NCBI GenBank assembly: GCA_963763485.1
Contig: CAVXOW010000006.1
Span: 930,001-994,000, forward strand
Length of the DNA stretch: 64,000 nt
Source of the DNA: CAWCKS01 sp963763485
Lineage (GTDB): Bacteria; Pseudomonadota; Alphaproteobacteria; Rhizobiales; Xanthobacteraceae
Direction of reading: 5' to 3'
A model generated the notes under the pieces. That model did no database searches and was not told the DNA's origin. It saw only the letters and a list, made by a program, of their open reading frames with translations. Shown here in pieces: positions 1 through 8,343 of this stretch (positions are counted from its first letter, which is position 1; the number at the start of each line of letters is the position of its first letter). The position numbers and the translations under genes were made by a program.

Positions 1-7
1 AGGCGTG

Positions 8-193
8 ATGGGCGACGTCGTCAATCTCAAGCGATTCAGAAAGAAAGCAGAGCGCGAGCAGGCTGCAAAGCATGCCGACGAGAATCGCGCGCGTCACGGT
101 CGTACCAAATCCGAACGGCAGCGTGACGAAGCAACCGACCGCAAGTTCCAGGACAAGCTGGATCAGCATCGCATTGGCGAGGAGGACCGATGA
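8..193 (+). CDS. DUF4169 family small protein
   Basis: A 61-residue, strongly charged protein starting MGDVVNLKRFRK, with the Arg/Lys/Glu-rich body and the N-R-x-x-H-G-R-T-K segment of the alphaproteobacterial DUF4169 family. No catalytic motif is visible and the function is unknown. I chose the ATG at 8 over the GTG at 5 because the family starts with M-G-D-V-V-N-L. Its stop overlaps the next gene by four bases (ATGA), so the two are almost certainly co-transcribed. The promoter lies outside the window. Confidence 0.8.
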   Translation: MGDVVNLKRFRKKAEREQAAKHADENRARHGRTKSERQRDEATDRKFQDKLDQHRIGEEDR

Positions 194-468
194 AGTCGCC
201 AGTGGTGAAGCGTTCGATCGTGGTGGCAGGCCACAAGACCAGTGTGAGTCTCGAGGAAGCGTTCTGGACCAGCATGAAGGAAATTTCGGCGTCGCGCAGC
301 ATGACGCTGTCTGACCTCGTCAGCGAGATCGACAAGGGCCGCAAGCAGGGCAACCTGTCGTCGGCGATACGTCTTTACGTGCTCGACTATTTCCGCACCA
401 AGGCCGGCGCCGGGCCGAGCTCACATTCCGAGGGCAAGACCTGGGCGTCGACCTCAGCGACCCGCTGA
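190..468 (+). CDS. Ribbon-helix-helix domain protein
   Basis: A 92-residue protein whose first 70 residues match the ribbon-helix-helix family often paired with DUF4169: a basic strand (V-K-R-S-I-V-V-A-G-H-K-T-S-V-S-L-E) followed by two helices ending near L-Y-V-L-D-Y-F. RHH proteins bind DNA as dimers through the N-terminal strand, so a small regulator is likely, but no target is evident. The start codon overlaps the DUF4169 stop, so translation is probably coupled. The C-terminal 20 residues are low complexity. Confidence 0.8.
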   Translation: MKSPVVKRSIVVAGHKTSVSLEEAFWTSMKEISASRSMTLSDLVSEIDKGRKQGNLSSAIRLYVLDYFRTKAGAGPSSHSEGKTWASTSATR

Positions 469-507
469 GTCTCTCTTGCACGGTCTTCGACCGTCGTTCC
501 GGCGATT

Positions 508-3500
508 CTATTGAGTGCCAGGAGTCAGTGCGAGCGGCGGCCGCGCCTTCGGCTGTTGCGGCCGCGCCTGCGGCGCCGGCACCGGCTTGATCTCGACCGG
601 CGGCGGCAGCGGCGGCACGACTGAGCCAGGCTGCGTTGGCGTGGATAATGCCTGCGGCACAGCGTTTCTTGAATTGGTGTGGTGCGGGGAGCGATCGGCG
701 CCGCCATCGGTCGAGGCGCAGGCAGTGCTGGCGACAGTGCCGGCGCATCCGGGGCGCGGTTGGCCTGCGTATTGCGCTCGATCGCCTCGAGCCGCCTGGT
801 CTCGCGATCGACCGCACGCAAGGTCAGCCACGACGACAGCGCGCTCAAGTCCGACGTCCGCGACAATGCGTCGGGCGTGCCGCCGGCCAGCACCTGGATC
901 TCCGGATGCACGCCGCCGATATTCATCGCCGACGACGACGGCGACAGAACGGCGCGGAGGTCGATCTGATCCGCCGTGAGGTCGTATCCGCCGGATACGA
1001 CAAGCTGCACCACGTTGCCGTTCAGCCGTGTGGCTGCGATCCGCAGCTGGCCGTCCTTCAGCGTGATCGGAAGCTCTGCGGACGCCACAGCCATCGTACC
1101 GCCGATCAGCAACGGATCGACGAATGACCTGAGGCGCCGCGACTCCGACAGCTGGCCATCCGTATCGCCGGCGTCGGCCACGACCTGAAAGATGTTCGGA
1201 TCGACGCCGTTGATGTGCGCGTTCTCGAGCGTCACCGAGCCGCTGCCGGACATCGCCCCGACCAGCGCCGACGCGCTGCGGCCAGCGGCAGCAAAATTGA
1301 GTTCGGCAGCGGCGCGTCCGGCCGGCATCGCGAGATTGCGATAGCGCAGCTTCGTGCCGTCGGCGCCGCTCAGCTGCAGATGTCCGGTCACGGCGATGCC
1401 GTCCGAATCACGTCGCGTGGCGACGTCGGCCTTCGCCTGTCCGCCCGCGAACGTTCCGCTCGCCGACTGCAGCGTGACCGCGCTGCCATCCGCCTCGATA
1501 GTGCCGCTGAGCGGACGAACCTCTCCAAATGGAGAGGTTCCGCGCAGGCTCTGGAATGCAACGCGACCATGCCAGCCCCGCAAAAGACCCTTGCCGAACG
1601 GGTCGGTGCCGCTTCGCCCGCCAGTTCCAAGCGCGACGGCGATGATCGACGGGATATCGATCGTGTCGGCCCCGAGTTCACCGTCGACGGCGAGGTCATC
1701 GCCGAATTTGACGCCAAGTCGGCCGCGCAGGCGCGATGCGCCGAGCGTGGCATCGAGTCCGGTCAAGGTGACCTTGTTGCCGGCGATATCGACATGCGAA
1801 GTCGCCGCAACGATCACCGGCGGGTCGGTGGGGCGCGCGCCGGCGAGCGGCGCAATATCGGCCTTGCGCAATGAAACATTGAGCGCGGCGGTTGGATCGA
1901 TCTGCCAGGGTTCCGTGGTGCCCTCCACCGTCGCGTCGAGATCGCGGCCAGCGAGCGCCGCCTTCACGGCAATCGGCTTTTGCCAGGCGCCCGACAGCGT
2001 CATGTCGAGCGTCGCCGCGCCATTGCCGACCGCAAGCACGTCGTCCAGTCCGAGCGCCGTGATCAGCGTTGCGCCGTGATCAGCCGAGAGTTTTGCCGTT
2101 ACGGCAAACGGGTTTTGCTTGATGGCATCAAAGTCGATGGCACCGAGGGAGGCGACCGTCGGCGTTGTCGTCGCGTTGATCGAGCCCTTCAGCGCCGGCG
2201 AGTTCGAGGTCGAGCGTGGCCCGCAAATTGGCGCGATCACCGCTTGGCCTGTCGAGCGCCAGCGTCAGCCCGAGCCAGACATTGCCGGCGCCGGTCGGCA
2301 GCGCGGTGATGCGCCGGGCGAGCTTCGGCCACAGCGGCGTGACCAGCGTGCCGATCTGGTCGAGCGATGACGACGATGTCGAAAGGTTGAGCTGGCCCGC
2401 CGCCGAAGCGCGGTCGAACGCGCCGTTGCCCTCGACCATCACGCCATCGGCGTTGCCGATCCTCAAGCGATCGATCGTGATCGCCTTCGGTCCATAGGCC
2501 ATCTGCAGTTTTACCGGCTTCAGCGTCTGGTCGAATGCGGTGACGCTGCCGACGTCGAGCGCGACGCGCATTTCCTGCGGCAGCTGCGCCGACAAATCGC
2601 CAAGCTTCGGCATCAGGGCCGACAGCGCAGTCCAGTCGAGCGCATCGGCGGCAAGCGTCGCATCGAGCTTGCTGACATGATCGGTCGTCGCCAACGCAAT
2701 GTTGCCGGTCACGTCATGGCCGTCGATCAACGCTTTCAGCGAATTCGACCGCAACACGATCCTGCGCGATCGTCAGCCGGCCCTGCGCCTGGATCGGCTT
2801 TTGCGCCAGGTACGGCGCGTCGGTGCGGCCGCGCAGCCAGGCGAACAGCGCGTCCGGTTCGCCACTGTCGAGCGTGACAACGCCGCCAAAATCCGGTGCG
2901 CCGTTCAGGTTGGCGATGCGGCCCGACAGCGTGACCGCGGTGGCGCCTGGCGCGCGCAGTTCGAGATGATCGATCAGCCAGTCCTTGCCGTTGCTGCGCA
3001 GATCAGCGCCCGCATTCTGGATCGGCCGGCCGCCAAGCATGAGTCAGGTCGCTCGACACCTCGAGCTGTACCGGGATGGGCGGCAGGGGCACTGCTGCGA
3101 TGAGGTCGCCGATCTGCTCCAGCAATTGCAGCGGCGACTCCGGCGTCACGTTGGCGCGCGCCAGCGCGCGATCGGCATCGAGCTGCCGCGCGGTCAGCAC
3201 GCCGTGCAGCAGGGGGTAAGCACCGAGCCGGAGATCGGCGATGCCGCCGAGCTTCAGTGCCGCGTCCTCGGGACCGTAACTCAGCTCGACCTGCTCGAAC
3301 CGCGCCGCCGATGGATCGGTCTTCAGCTTCGAGGTGACTTTCCACGGTGTCTCCAGCGACTTGGTGTCGCCCTGCTTGAGCGCGATCGGCCGGCTGATCG
3401 AGAGCGCGCCGTCGAAGCGCGGCACCGCATCGTCAAACGTCAGGCCGCCGTCGAGGTCGGCGGCAATCGCACGCGCGCCGGGGTCGATCGCAAGGTGCAG

Positions 3501-4110
3501 GCGCAAGCCGGCGCCGTCGATGACGCGGCCGGTCGAGAGCCGGAACGGATACTGAATTGCCCATCGCGACAAAGGTGCCATCGCCTCGGATCACGCCGGC
3601 GTTGGTGCGAACGTCGCCCTTGAACGCGACCTCGTCGAACGACACCAGCGTGCGGCTCGCCGCATCCTTGAAGGTCAGCGAGCCCGTGACGTTAAGCCGA
3701 TCGACCGTGAGCGCGCCGAAATTGAACATGCCGGGGCGCGACGCCCACTCCATGCGGCCGGAGTTGTCAAGGCCGAGATCGACCGCGAGTCCGTTCAACG
3801 TCAGCTCGCTGGCGCGCCAGTCGCCGCGCATCAATGAGCTCAGGCTGAACTCGACGTCGAGCTGCGAAACTCTTGCGTTGCTCTCGTCGAAGCGCGCGCC
3901 GACATTGACGCCGCGCAGCCGCAGCGACGGCGTCGGCAACAGCCGCGCGTCAATCGCGCCCTCGACCCGCACCGGCAAGCCGATCACCCGCGTCGCTTCC
4001 GCCTCGAACTGCGGCCGGAACCGGCTCCAGTCGACGAAGTACGGACCGATCAGGGCCGCCAGCAGCGCAAGGATGAAGGCAATCGCCAGGCCGAGCAGCG
4101 TCGTCTGCAC
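508..4110 (-). CDS. AsmA-like protein, split by about five frameshifts
   Basis: Reading from a GTG at 4110 behind a good ribosome site (GGAGACACC), the product starts with one N-terminal membrane helix (L-L-G-L-A-I-A-F-I-L-A-L-L-A-A-L-I-G) followed by P-Y-F-V-D-W-S-R-F-R-P-Q-F-E, the typical AsmA opening. A long periplasmic beta-rich body of about 1190 residues follows, ending in a Pro-rich tail (stop at 508-510). AsmA proteins act in envelope lipid homeostasis, probably as bridge-like lipid carriers. The frame changes near 3555, 3043, 2757 and 2197 (each one extra base) and near 675 (one base missing or two extra). Each fragment continues the family sequence without loss. Sequencing error is the simplest reading, but five breaks in one non-essential gene could also mean a pseudogene. 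Confidence 0.75.
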
Positions 4111-4236
4111 GGTGTCTCCGCAATCATTCAGTTGCGGCCAGGCAATGCGGCCGCGGTCACCCCGCCCGACTGGCAATATACCACGTCGAGCGTGGCGAAA
4201 TGAGACGCGTGACCCTGTCTCTTCGGCGCGGAGACG

Positions 4237-4617
4237 CTATTTCGGCGGGAATTTGCCCTGGGCGGTCGTGCTGGCCAACACCTTGCCTGACGCATCGAGC
4301 GCCTCGATGGTCCAGATATAGAGATGGGTCTCGCCGCCGGGCGGACACGGACCGCGATAGGAAATCGCACCCTGCGCGACCTTGCCGCCGGCGAACGCCA
4401 CCGTGCCGCCGCCGTGGTTGTAGTCGGGCACGTTCTGGTCGCGCATGGCAAAGCGCAGGTTCGCCGTTCCGGCGGGCGCGCCGCTGATGGTGAACGCCGG
4501 CGACGGCCCCGAGCAGGCCGCGATGCCGTTCCAGGAGAATGACGCGGAGATCGCGGATGCGGGGGATGCGAGCGTGAGGAGCGCGAGTATCGTCGTGCCG
4601 GGCAGAATTGATTTCAT
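4237..4617 (-). CDS. Secreted PEBP-like (YbhB/YbcL-type) protein
   Basis: A 126-residue protein with a clear Sec signal peptide (MKSILPGTTILALLTLASPASA) and a mature region resembling the phosphatidylethanolamine-binding protein fold, including F-A-M-R-D-Q-N-V-P-D-Y-N-H-G-G-G and a C-P-P-G-G-E-T-H-L-Y-I-W strand. Two cysteines remain in the mature part and could form a disulfide. The ATG at 4617 follows AAGGGAG. PEBP-like bacterial proteins have no settled function. The upstream region is now occupied by the IS30 element, which may have separated it from its promoter. Confidence 0.65.
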   Translation of the reverse strand: MKSILPGTTILALLTLASPASAISASFSWNGIAACSGPSPAFTISGAPAGTANLRFAMRDQNVPDYNHGGGTVAFAGGKVAQGAISYRGPCPPGGETHLYIWTIEALDASGKVLASTTAQGKFPPK

Positions 4618-4639
4618 TGCGCGTTCTCCCTTCGGCCGC

Positions 4640-5647
4640 TCATCCCCGCGGAAGCGGGGAGGTGGATTCACACTCGAAGTGCAACACTTGGGAGAAGACT
4701 TCGGCGGGTGTCCTGAAGTCAAGGCACTTGCGTGGAGTGTTGTTATAGGCGGCGGCCAGAGCCTTGAAGCGACTTGATGTGAGGGTTGCGAGGTCGGTCT
4801 TGCGCGGCAGGAACCTGCGCATCCGGCCGATCGCATTCTCGATGCCGCCCTTTTGCCAGGGCGAATAGGGATCACAGAAGAAGGTCTCGACGTCGAGCCT
4901 GTGTAGCAGGCGGTGGCGAGCGAACTCGGTGCCGTTGTCGAAGGTGACGGTCTGCCGCAGTCGTTGCGGGAGCGCACTGAACAGGCGCGCCAGATGATGA
5001 GCGACAAGCTGTGCGGCCTTGCTGGCGAGGCGCATCGCCAGCAGCAGGCGGGACTGGCGCTCATGCACGGTCAGGACCGCCTGGCCGTACTTGGCGAACA
5101 TCATCAGATCGGCTTCCCAGTGTCCGGGCGTGGACCGATCGTTCACCGCGGGAGGCCGTTCAGCCAAGGAAACACGGCCTTCAATGAAGCTCGCCGAGCT
5201 GCTGCGCTTGCGGCCACGGCGCCCCCGTTTGCTCTTGCCGCGCGGCAAGTAGTGGCGCCAGCGATAGTCCTTGGTGCGTTTGATCTCGGCGTAGATGAAG
5301 CGGTAGATGGTCTCGTAAGAGATCACCTTGCGGCCTTCGTCGCGGGCGAGCCGGCCGGCGACCTGCTCAGGCGACCAGCCCCTGGCCAGACGCTCAAGCA
5401 CTGTGCGGCGCAGGAAGGGCTCCCGGGCCAGGCGAGAGCCCTTCCAGCGCCGCTCCTTCGTTCGCTGCTGAGCGTAAGCGGGTTTATATCCGACCCAGCT
5501 ACCGCGATTGCGCTTCAACTCCCGAGCAATCGTTGATGGCGCGCGATCCAAAGCTGAAGCGATTTGCCGGATCGATTGGCCGGCTTTTTGAAGCTGGGCA
5601 ATCGTGCATCGGTCTTCCAATGAAAGCTGGCCGTAGCTCCGTCCCAT
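4640..5647 (-). CDS. IS30-family transposase
   Basis: A 335-residue DDE transposase. The N-terminus has the IS30 helix-turn-helix (Y-G-Q-L-S-L-E-D-R-C-T-I-A-Q-L and I-R-Q-I-A-S-A-L-D-R-A-P-S-T-I-A-R-E-L). The catalytic core shows G-H-W-E-A-D-L (first Asp), T-F-D-N-G-T-E-F (second Asp) and the final Glu in Q-K-G-G-I-E-N-A-I-G-R. It looks full length and undamaged. The last residues (S-P-L-P-R-G) and the stop lie beyond the inverted repeat, in host sequence, so the C-terminus depends on the insertion site. It catalyses cut-and-paste or copy-out movement of its own element. Confidence 0.9.
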   Translation of the reverse strand: MGRSYGQLSLEDRCTIAQLQKAGQSIRQIASALDRAPSTIARELKRNRGSWVGYKPAYAQQRTKERRWKGSRLAREPFLRRTVLERLARGWSPEQVAGRLARDEGRKVISYETIYRFIYAEIKRTKDYRWRHYLPRGKSKRGRRGRKRSSSASFIEGRVSLAERPPAVNDRSTPGHWEADLMMFAKYGQAVLTVHERQSRLLLAMRLASKAAQLVAHHLARLFSALPQRLRQTVTFDNGTEFARHRLLHRLDVETFFCDPYSPWQKGGIENAIGRMRRFLPRKTDLATLTSSRFKALAAAYNNTPRKCLDFRTPAEVFSQVLHFECESTSPLPRG

Positions 5648-5692
5648 GGCAACACCCCCTCAAGAAGGTGTTGCACTTCGTTTGTGAACTTA
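4661..5692 (-). mobile_element. IS30-family insertion sequence
   Basis: About 1.03 kb bounded by imperfect inverted repeats: TTCACACTCGAAGTGCAACA at 4667-4686 and its inverted counterpart at 5669-5688 (18 of 20 positions match). GGGGA occurs on both sides (4656-4660 and 5693-5697) and may be the target duplication. The flanks form the two halves of a palindromic intergenic repeat of the kind found intact at 11349 and 21541, so the insertion target was that repeat. The outer boundaries are approximate, within a few bases. Confidence 0.8.
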
Positions 5693-5770
5693 GGGGACCC
5701 AGTCTTTTGCCACCCAAGCAAAGCTCTTTTCTGGCTCTCTTGGATTCCCGCTTTCGCGGGAATGAGCGGA
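5693..5770. repeat. Palindromic intergenic repeat, right half (interrupted by IS30)
   Basis: GGGGACCCAGTCTTTTGCC to GGATTCCCGCTTTCGCGGGAATGAGCGG, matching the right part of the repeats at 11349-11442 and 21541-21632. The missing left part (CATCCCCGCGGAAGCGGGGA) is found across the IS element at 4641-4660. Confidence 0.7.
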
Positions 5771-5787
5771 GGCAGTTACTCGGCCTG

Positions 5788-7206
5788 CTAACCAACCGGC
5801 AGGATCTTCCCGGGGTTAAAGATATTCTGCGGATCGAGCGCCGCCTTTAGCGCGCGCATCGCAGCGACGGCTTCCGGTCCCAGTTCGCGCTCGAGATACT
5901 TCTGCTTGCCCTGGCCGATGCCGTGCTCGCCGGTGCAGGTGCCGTCCATCGCCTGCGCGCGCTTGACGAGGCGATCGAGGAAGCCTTCGACGCGACCAAG
6001 CTCGTCGGCGTCGCTCGTGTCGCACAGGATCACCACGTGAAAATTGCCGTCGCCGACGTGGCCAACGATTGGCGCCTCGAACCTGTTTTCCTTCAAGTCC
6101 CGCTCGGTCTCGACCACACATTCGGCGAGCCGCGAGATCGGCACGCAGACGTCGGTAGCAAGCGTCTCCGCGCCCGGTCGCACGCCGCGCGCGGCCCAAT
6201 AGGCATCGTGGCGCGCCTGCCACAGCCGGGTGCGATCCTCCGGCCGCGTCGTCCACTCAAAACCCTTTGCGCCGCATTCGTCGGCGATGTCGGCAAAGCT
6301 TTGCGATTGCGCTGAGACCTCGGCCTCGGTGCCGTGGAATTCGAGCAGCAACAGCGGCGTCTCCGGTAGCGTCAGTTTCGAATAGGCGTTGCAGGCCCGC
6401 ACCTGCGCTTCGTTCAAGAGCTCGATGCGGGCCACGGGAATACCGGTCTGGATCGCGAGGATGGTCGCCTTGCAGGCGCCCTCGACAGTTTCGAACGAGC
6501 ACGCCGCCGCCGCCATCGATTCCGGGATGCCGCGCAGTTTCAGCGTGAGCTCCGAAATAATGCCGAGCGTTCCCTCGGCGCCGATGAACAGATGCGTGAG
6601 GTCGTAACCCGCGGAGGTCTTCTTGGCGCGCGTGCCGGTCGTGATGATTTCGCCGTCGCCGCGCACCACCTTCAGCGCCAGCACGTTGTCGCGCATCGTG
6701 CCGTAACGCACCGCGTTGGTCCCCGACGCGCGGGTCGCGGCCATGCCGCCGATCGAGGCATCCGCGCCGGGATCGATCGGAAAGAACAGGCCCTGGTCGC
6801 GCAGATGCTCGTTGAGCAGTTTTCGCGTCACGCCGGGCTCGATCACGCAGTCGAGGTCCTCGGCATGCACGGCCAGCACGCGGTTCATGTCGCGCAGATC
6901 AATGCAGACGCCGCCGGCCGGCGCGTTGACCTGCCCTTCGAGCGAGGTGCCGGTGCCGAATGCGATGACCGGCACCTTGTGCGCGGCGCAAATCCGCACG
7001 ACGTCCTGGATGTCCTTCGTCTCCTGCGCCATCACCACGGCATCGGGCGGCTGCGGCTTCAACCAGGTCGTGGTGTGGGCGTGCTGATCGCGCACGGCTT
7101 GCGAGGTGACCAGGCGATTGCCAAAACGCGCCGCGAGTTGTTCGATCGTCGCCGCCAGCGCCTGCGGCGCGGGGCGGGCCAAGTCTTTCACCTCGAACAG
7201 CGACAC
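5788..7206 (-). CDS. FAD-linked oxidase, D-lactate dehydrogenase type
   Basis: A 472-residue flavoprotein of the D-lactate dehydrogenase (cytochrome)/glycolate oxidase GlcD class, which oxidises a 2-hydroxy acid and passes electrons to a quinone or cytochrome. The FAD-binding PCMH domain is at about 45-220 (P-V-I-A-F-G-T-G-T-S-L-E-G and I-D-P-G-A-D-A-S-I-G-G-M). The FAD-oxidase C domain follows, with the conserved H in G-H-V-G-D-G-N-F-H and the G-E-H-G-I-G-Q-G-K signature. The GTG at 7206 behind GGGAG fits the family start better than upstream codons. Substrate specificity cannot be read from sequence: D-lactate is the closest guess, and D-2-hydroxyglutarate is possible. Confidence 0.85.
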   Translation of the reverse strand: MSLFEVKDLARPAPQALAATIEQLAARFGNRLVTSQAVRDQHAHTTTWLKPQPPDAVVMAQETKDIQDVVRICAAHKVPVIAFGTGTSLEGQVNAPAGGVCIDLRDMNRVLAVHAEDLDCVIEPGVTRKLLNEHLRDQGLFFPIDPGADASIGGMAATRASGTNAVRYGTMRDNVLALKVVRGDGEIITTGTRAKKTSAGYDLTHLFIGAEGTLGIISELTLKLRGIPESMAAAACSFETVEGACKATILAIQTGIPVARIELLNEAQVRACNAYSKLTLPETPLLLLEFHGTEAEVSAQSQSFADIADECGAKGFEWTTRPEDRTRLWQARHDAYWAARGVRPGAETLATDVCVPISRLAECVVETERDLKENRFEAPIVGHVGDGNFHVVILCDTSDADELGRVEGFLDRLVKRAQAMDGTCTGEHGIGQGKQKYLERELGPEAVAAMRALKAALDPQNIFNPGKILPVG

Positions 7207-7353
7207 GTTTTTCTCCCGGCGGGGCTGTTTTGCCACGCAAATAGCTATTGTCGGGCTGAGCGTGTCAAAGGATATTTGGATTCGAGCGCGGCGGAAATCC
7301 GCAAAAAGAACCATCGCTTAGACCACGCCGGCCGCGCAAGGGAACACATTGAA

Positions 7354-7875
7354 ATGTCCGAAACTGCCACCGCCCTGCCGCCGCTCGCGCTCGAACCAAA
7401 ACCGTTCGTCTGCAAGGCGATCCCGATCGAGCCATCATGGATCGACTACAACGGCCATCTCAACATGGCCTATTACAATGTGCTGTTCGACCGCTCGCTC
7501 GACCAGTTCTTCGACATGCTCGGCGTCGGTTGGCAATATCTGAAGGAGCGCAACGGCTCGACCATGACGGCGGAGTGCCACGTCCGCTATCTGCGCGAGG
7601 TCAAGCTCGGCGATCCCGTCAACGTTTCCGTGCTGATCGTCGCTGCCGACGAAAAGCGCATCCACTACTTCGAGGAGCTGCGCCACGCGACCGAAGGCTG
7701 GGTGTCGGCGACCTCGGAGAACATGACGCTGCACGTCGACATGAATGTCCGCCGCGTCGCACCCTTCCCGCCCGATATTCTCGCCCGCGTGCAAGCTGTC
7801 GCCGCAGCACATGCAAAAGCGCCGCGCCCCGATGGCGTCGGCCGCCGCATCACGATGCCGGAGAAGAAGAAGTGA
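7354..7875 (+). CDS. Hotdog-fold acyl-CoA thioesterase
   Basis: A 173-residue single hotdog-domain protein. The motif W-I-D-Y-N-G-H-L-N-M-A-Y-Y near residue 30 is the 4HBT-type active-site loop (D-x-N-x-H-x-N), and the central strand carries C-H-V-R-Y-L-R-E-V-K-L-G-D. Such enzymes hydrolyse acyl-CoA thioesters; some relatives sit with carnitine or betaine genes, but no such context is present here. The gene is divergent from the FAD-linked oxidase, with 147 bases between the starts. The ATG at 7354 is preceded by AAGGGAA. Confidence 0.8.
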   Translation: MSETATALPPLALEPKPFVCKAIPIEPSWIDYNGHLNMAYYNVLFDRSLDQFFDMLGVGWQYLKERNGSTMTAECHVRYLREVKLGDPVNVSVLIVAADEKRIHYFEELRHATEGWVSATSENMTLHVDMNVRRVAPFPPDILARVQAVAAAHAKAPRPDGVGRRITMPEKKK

Positions 7876-7886
7876 AGCGTTGGGTA

Positions 7887-7918
7887 AGCGTCGTCCCCGC
7901 GTTCGCGGGGACGACGCT
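7887..7918. terminator. Strong hairpin after thioesterase gene
   Basis: A perfect 14-bp stem (AGCGTCGTCCCCGC / GCGGGGACGACGCT) with a GTTC loop sits just past the thioesterase stop and before the convergent DUF1328 stop. It has no T-run, so it may be a short member of the palindromic repeat families rather than a classical terminator. Confidence 0.5.
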
Positions 7919-7928
7919 GCAATAGCGG

Positions 7929-8099
7929 TTAGAGCCTGCGCCCGCGCGCGAGGCCGACGATCGCCGAGACCAGGAACAGGACAACCGCGATAAAGAAGAT
8001 CACTTTTGCGATTTCGATCGACACGCCGGCGATGCCGCCGAAGCCCAGGATCGCCGCGATCAACGCGACGATCAGAAACGTAATAACCCAGCCAAGCAT
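7929..8099 (-). CDS. DUF1328 small membrane protein
   Basis: A 56-residue protein of two hydrophobic helices (M-L-G-W-V-I-T-F-L-I-V-A-L-I-A-A-I-L-G-F-G-G and A-K-V-I-F-F-I-A-V-V-L-F-L-V-S) with a basic tail, matching the DUF1328/YtjA family of inner-membrane peptides, often stress-induced and of unknown function. The ATG at 8099 follows GAGGAATGG. Upstream in-frame codons would add residues the family lacks. Confidence 0.85.
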   Translation of the reverse strand: MLGWVITFLIVALIAAILGFGGIAGVSIEIAKVIFFIAVVLFLVSAIVGLARGRRL

Positions 8100-8343
8100 G
8101 GTGCCATTCCTCGTGCTGTTTTGCTGCGGGTCGACCCGCTCATGCCGGAAATAAGCTGCGGCTGAAACCAAGGTTCCACGCGCTCAGCCGTTCACAATTC
8201 GCAGCGAACGTGCAAATCACCGGAACAAATCGGCAGCTCCCGGCCCGCCGATAACCCCGAAGGCGCACGGCATAAGCTGTTGCCAGCGGCTGTCGAATGG
8301 CTCAGTTAGAGCCTATATCTGGAGCCGCCCAACCAGGATTCGC

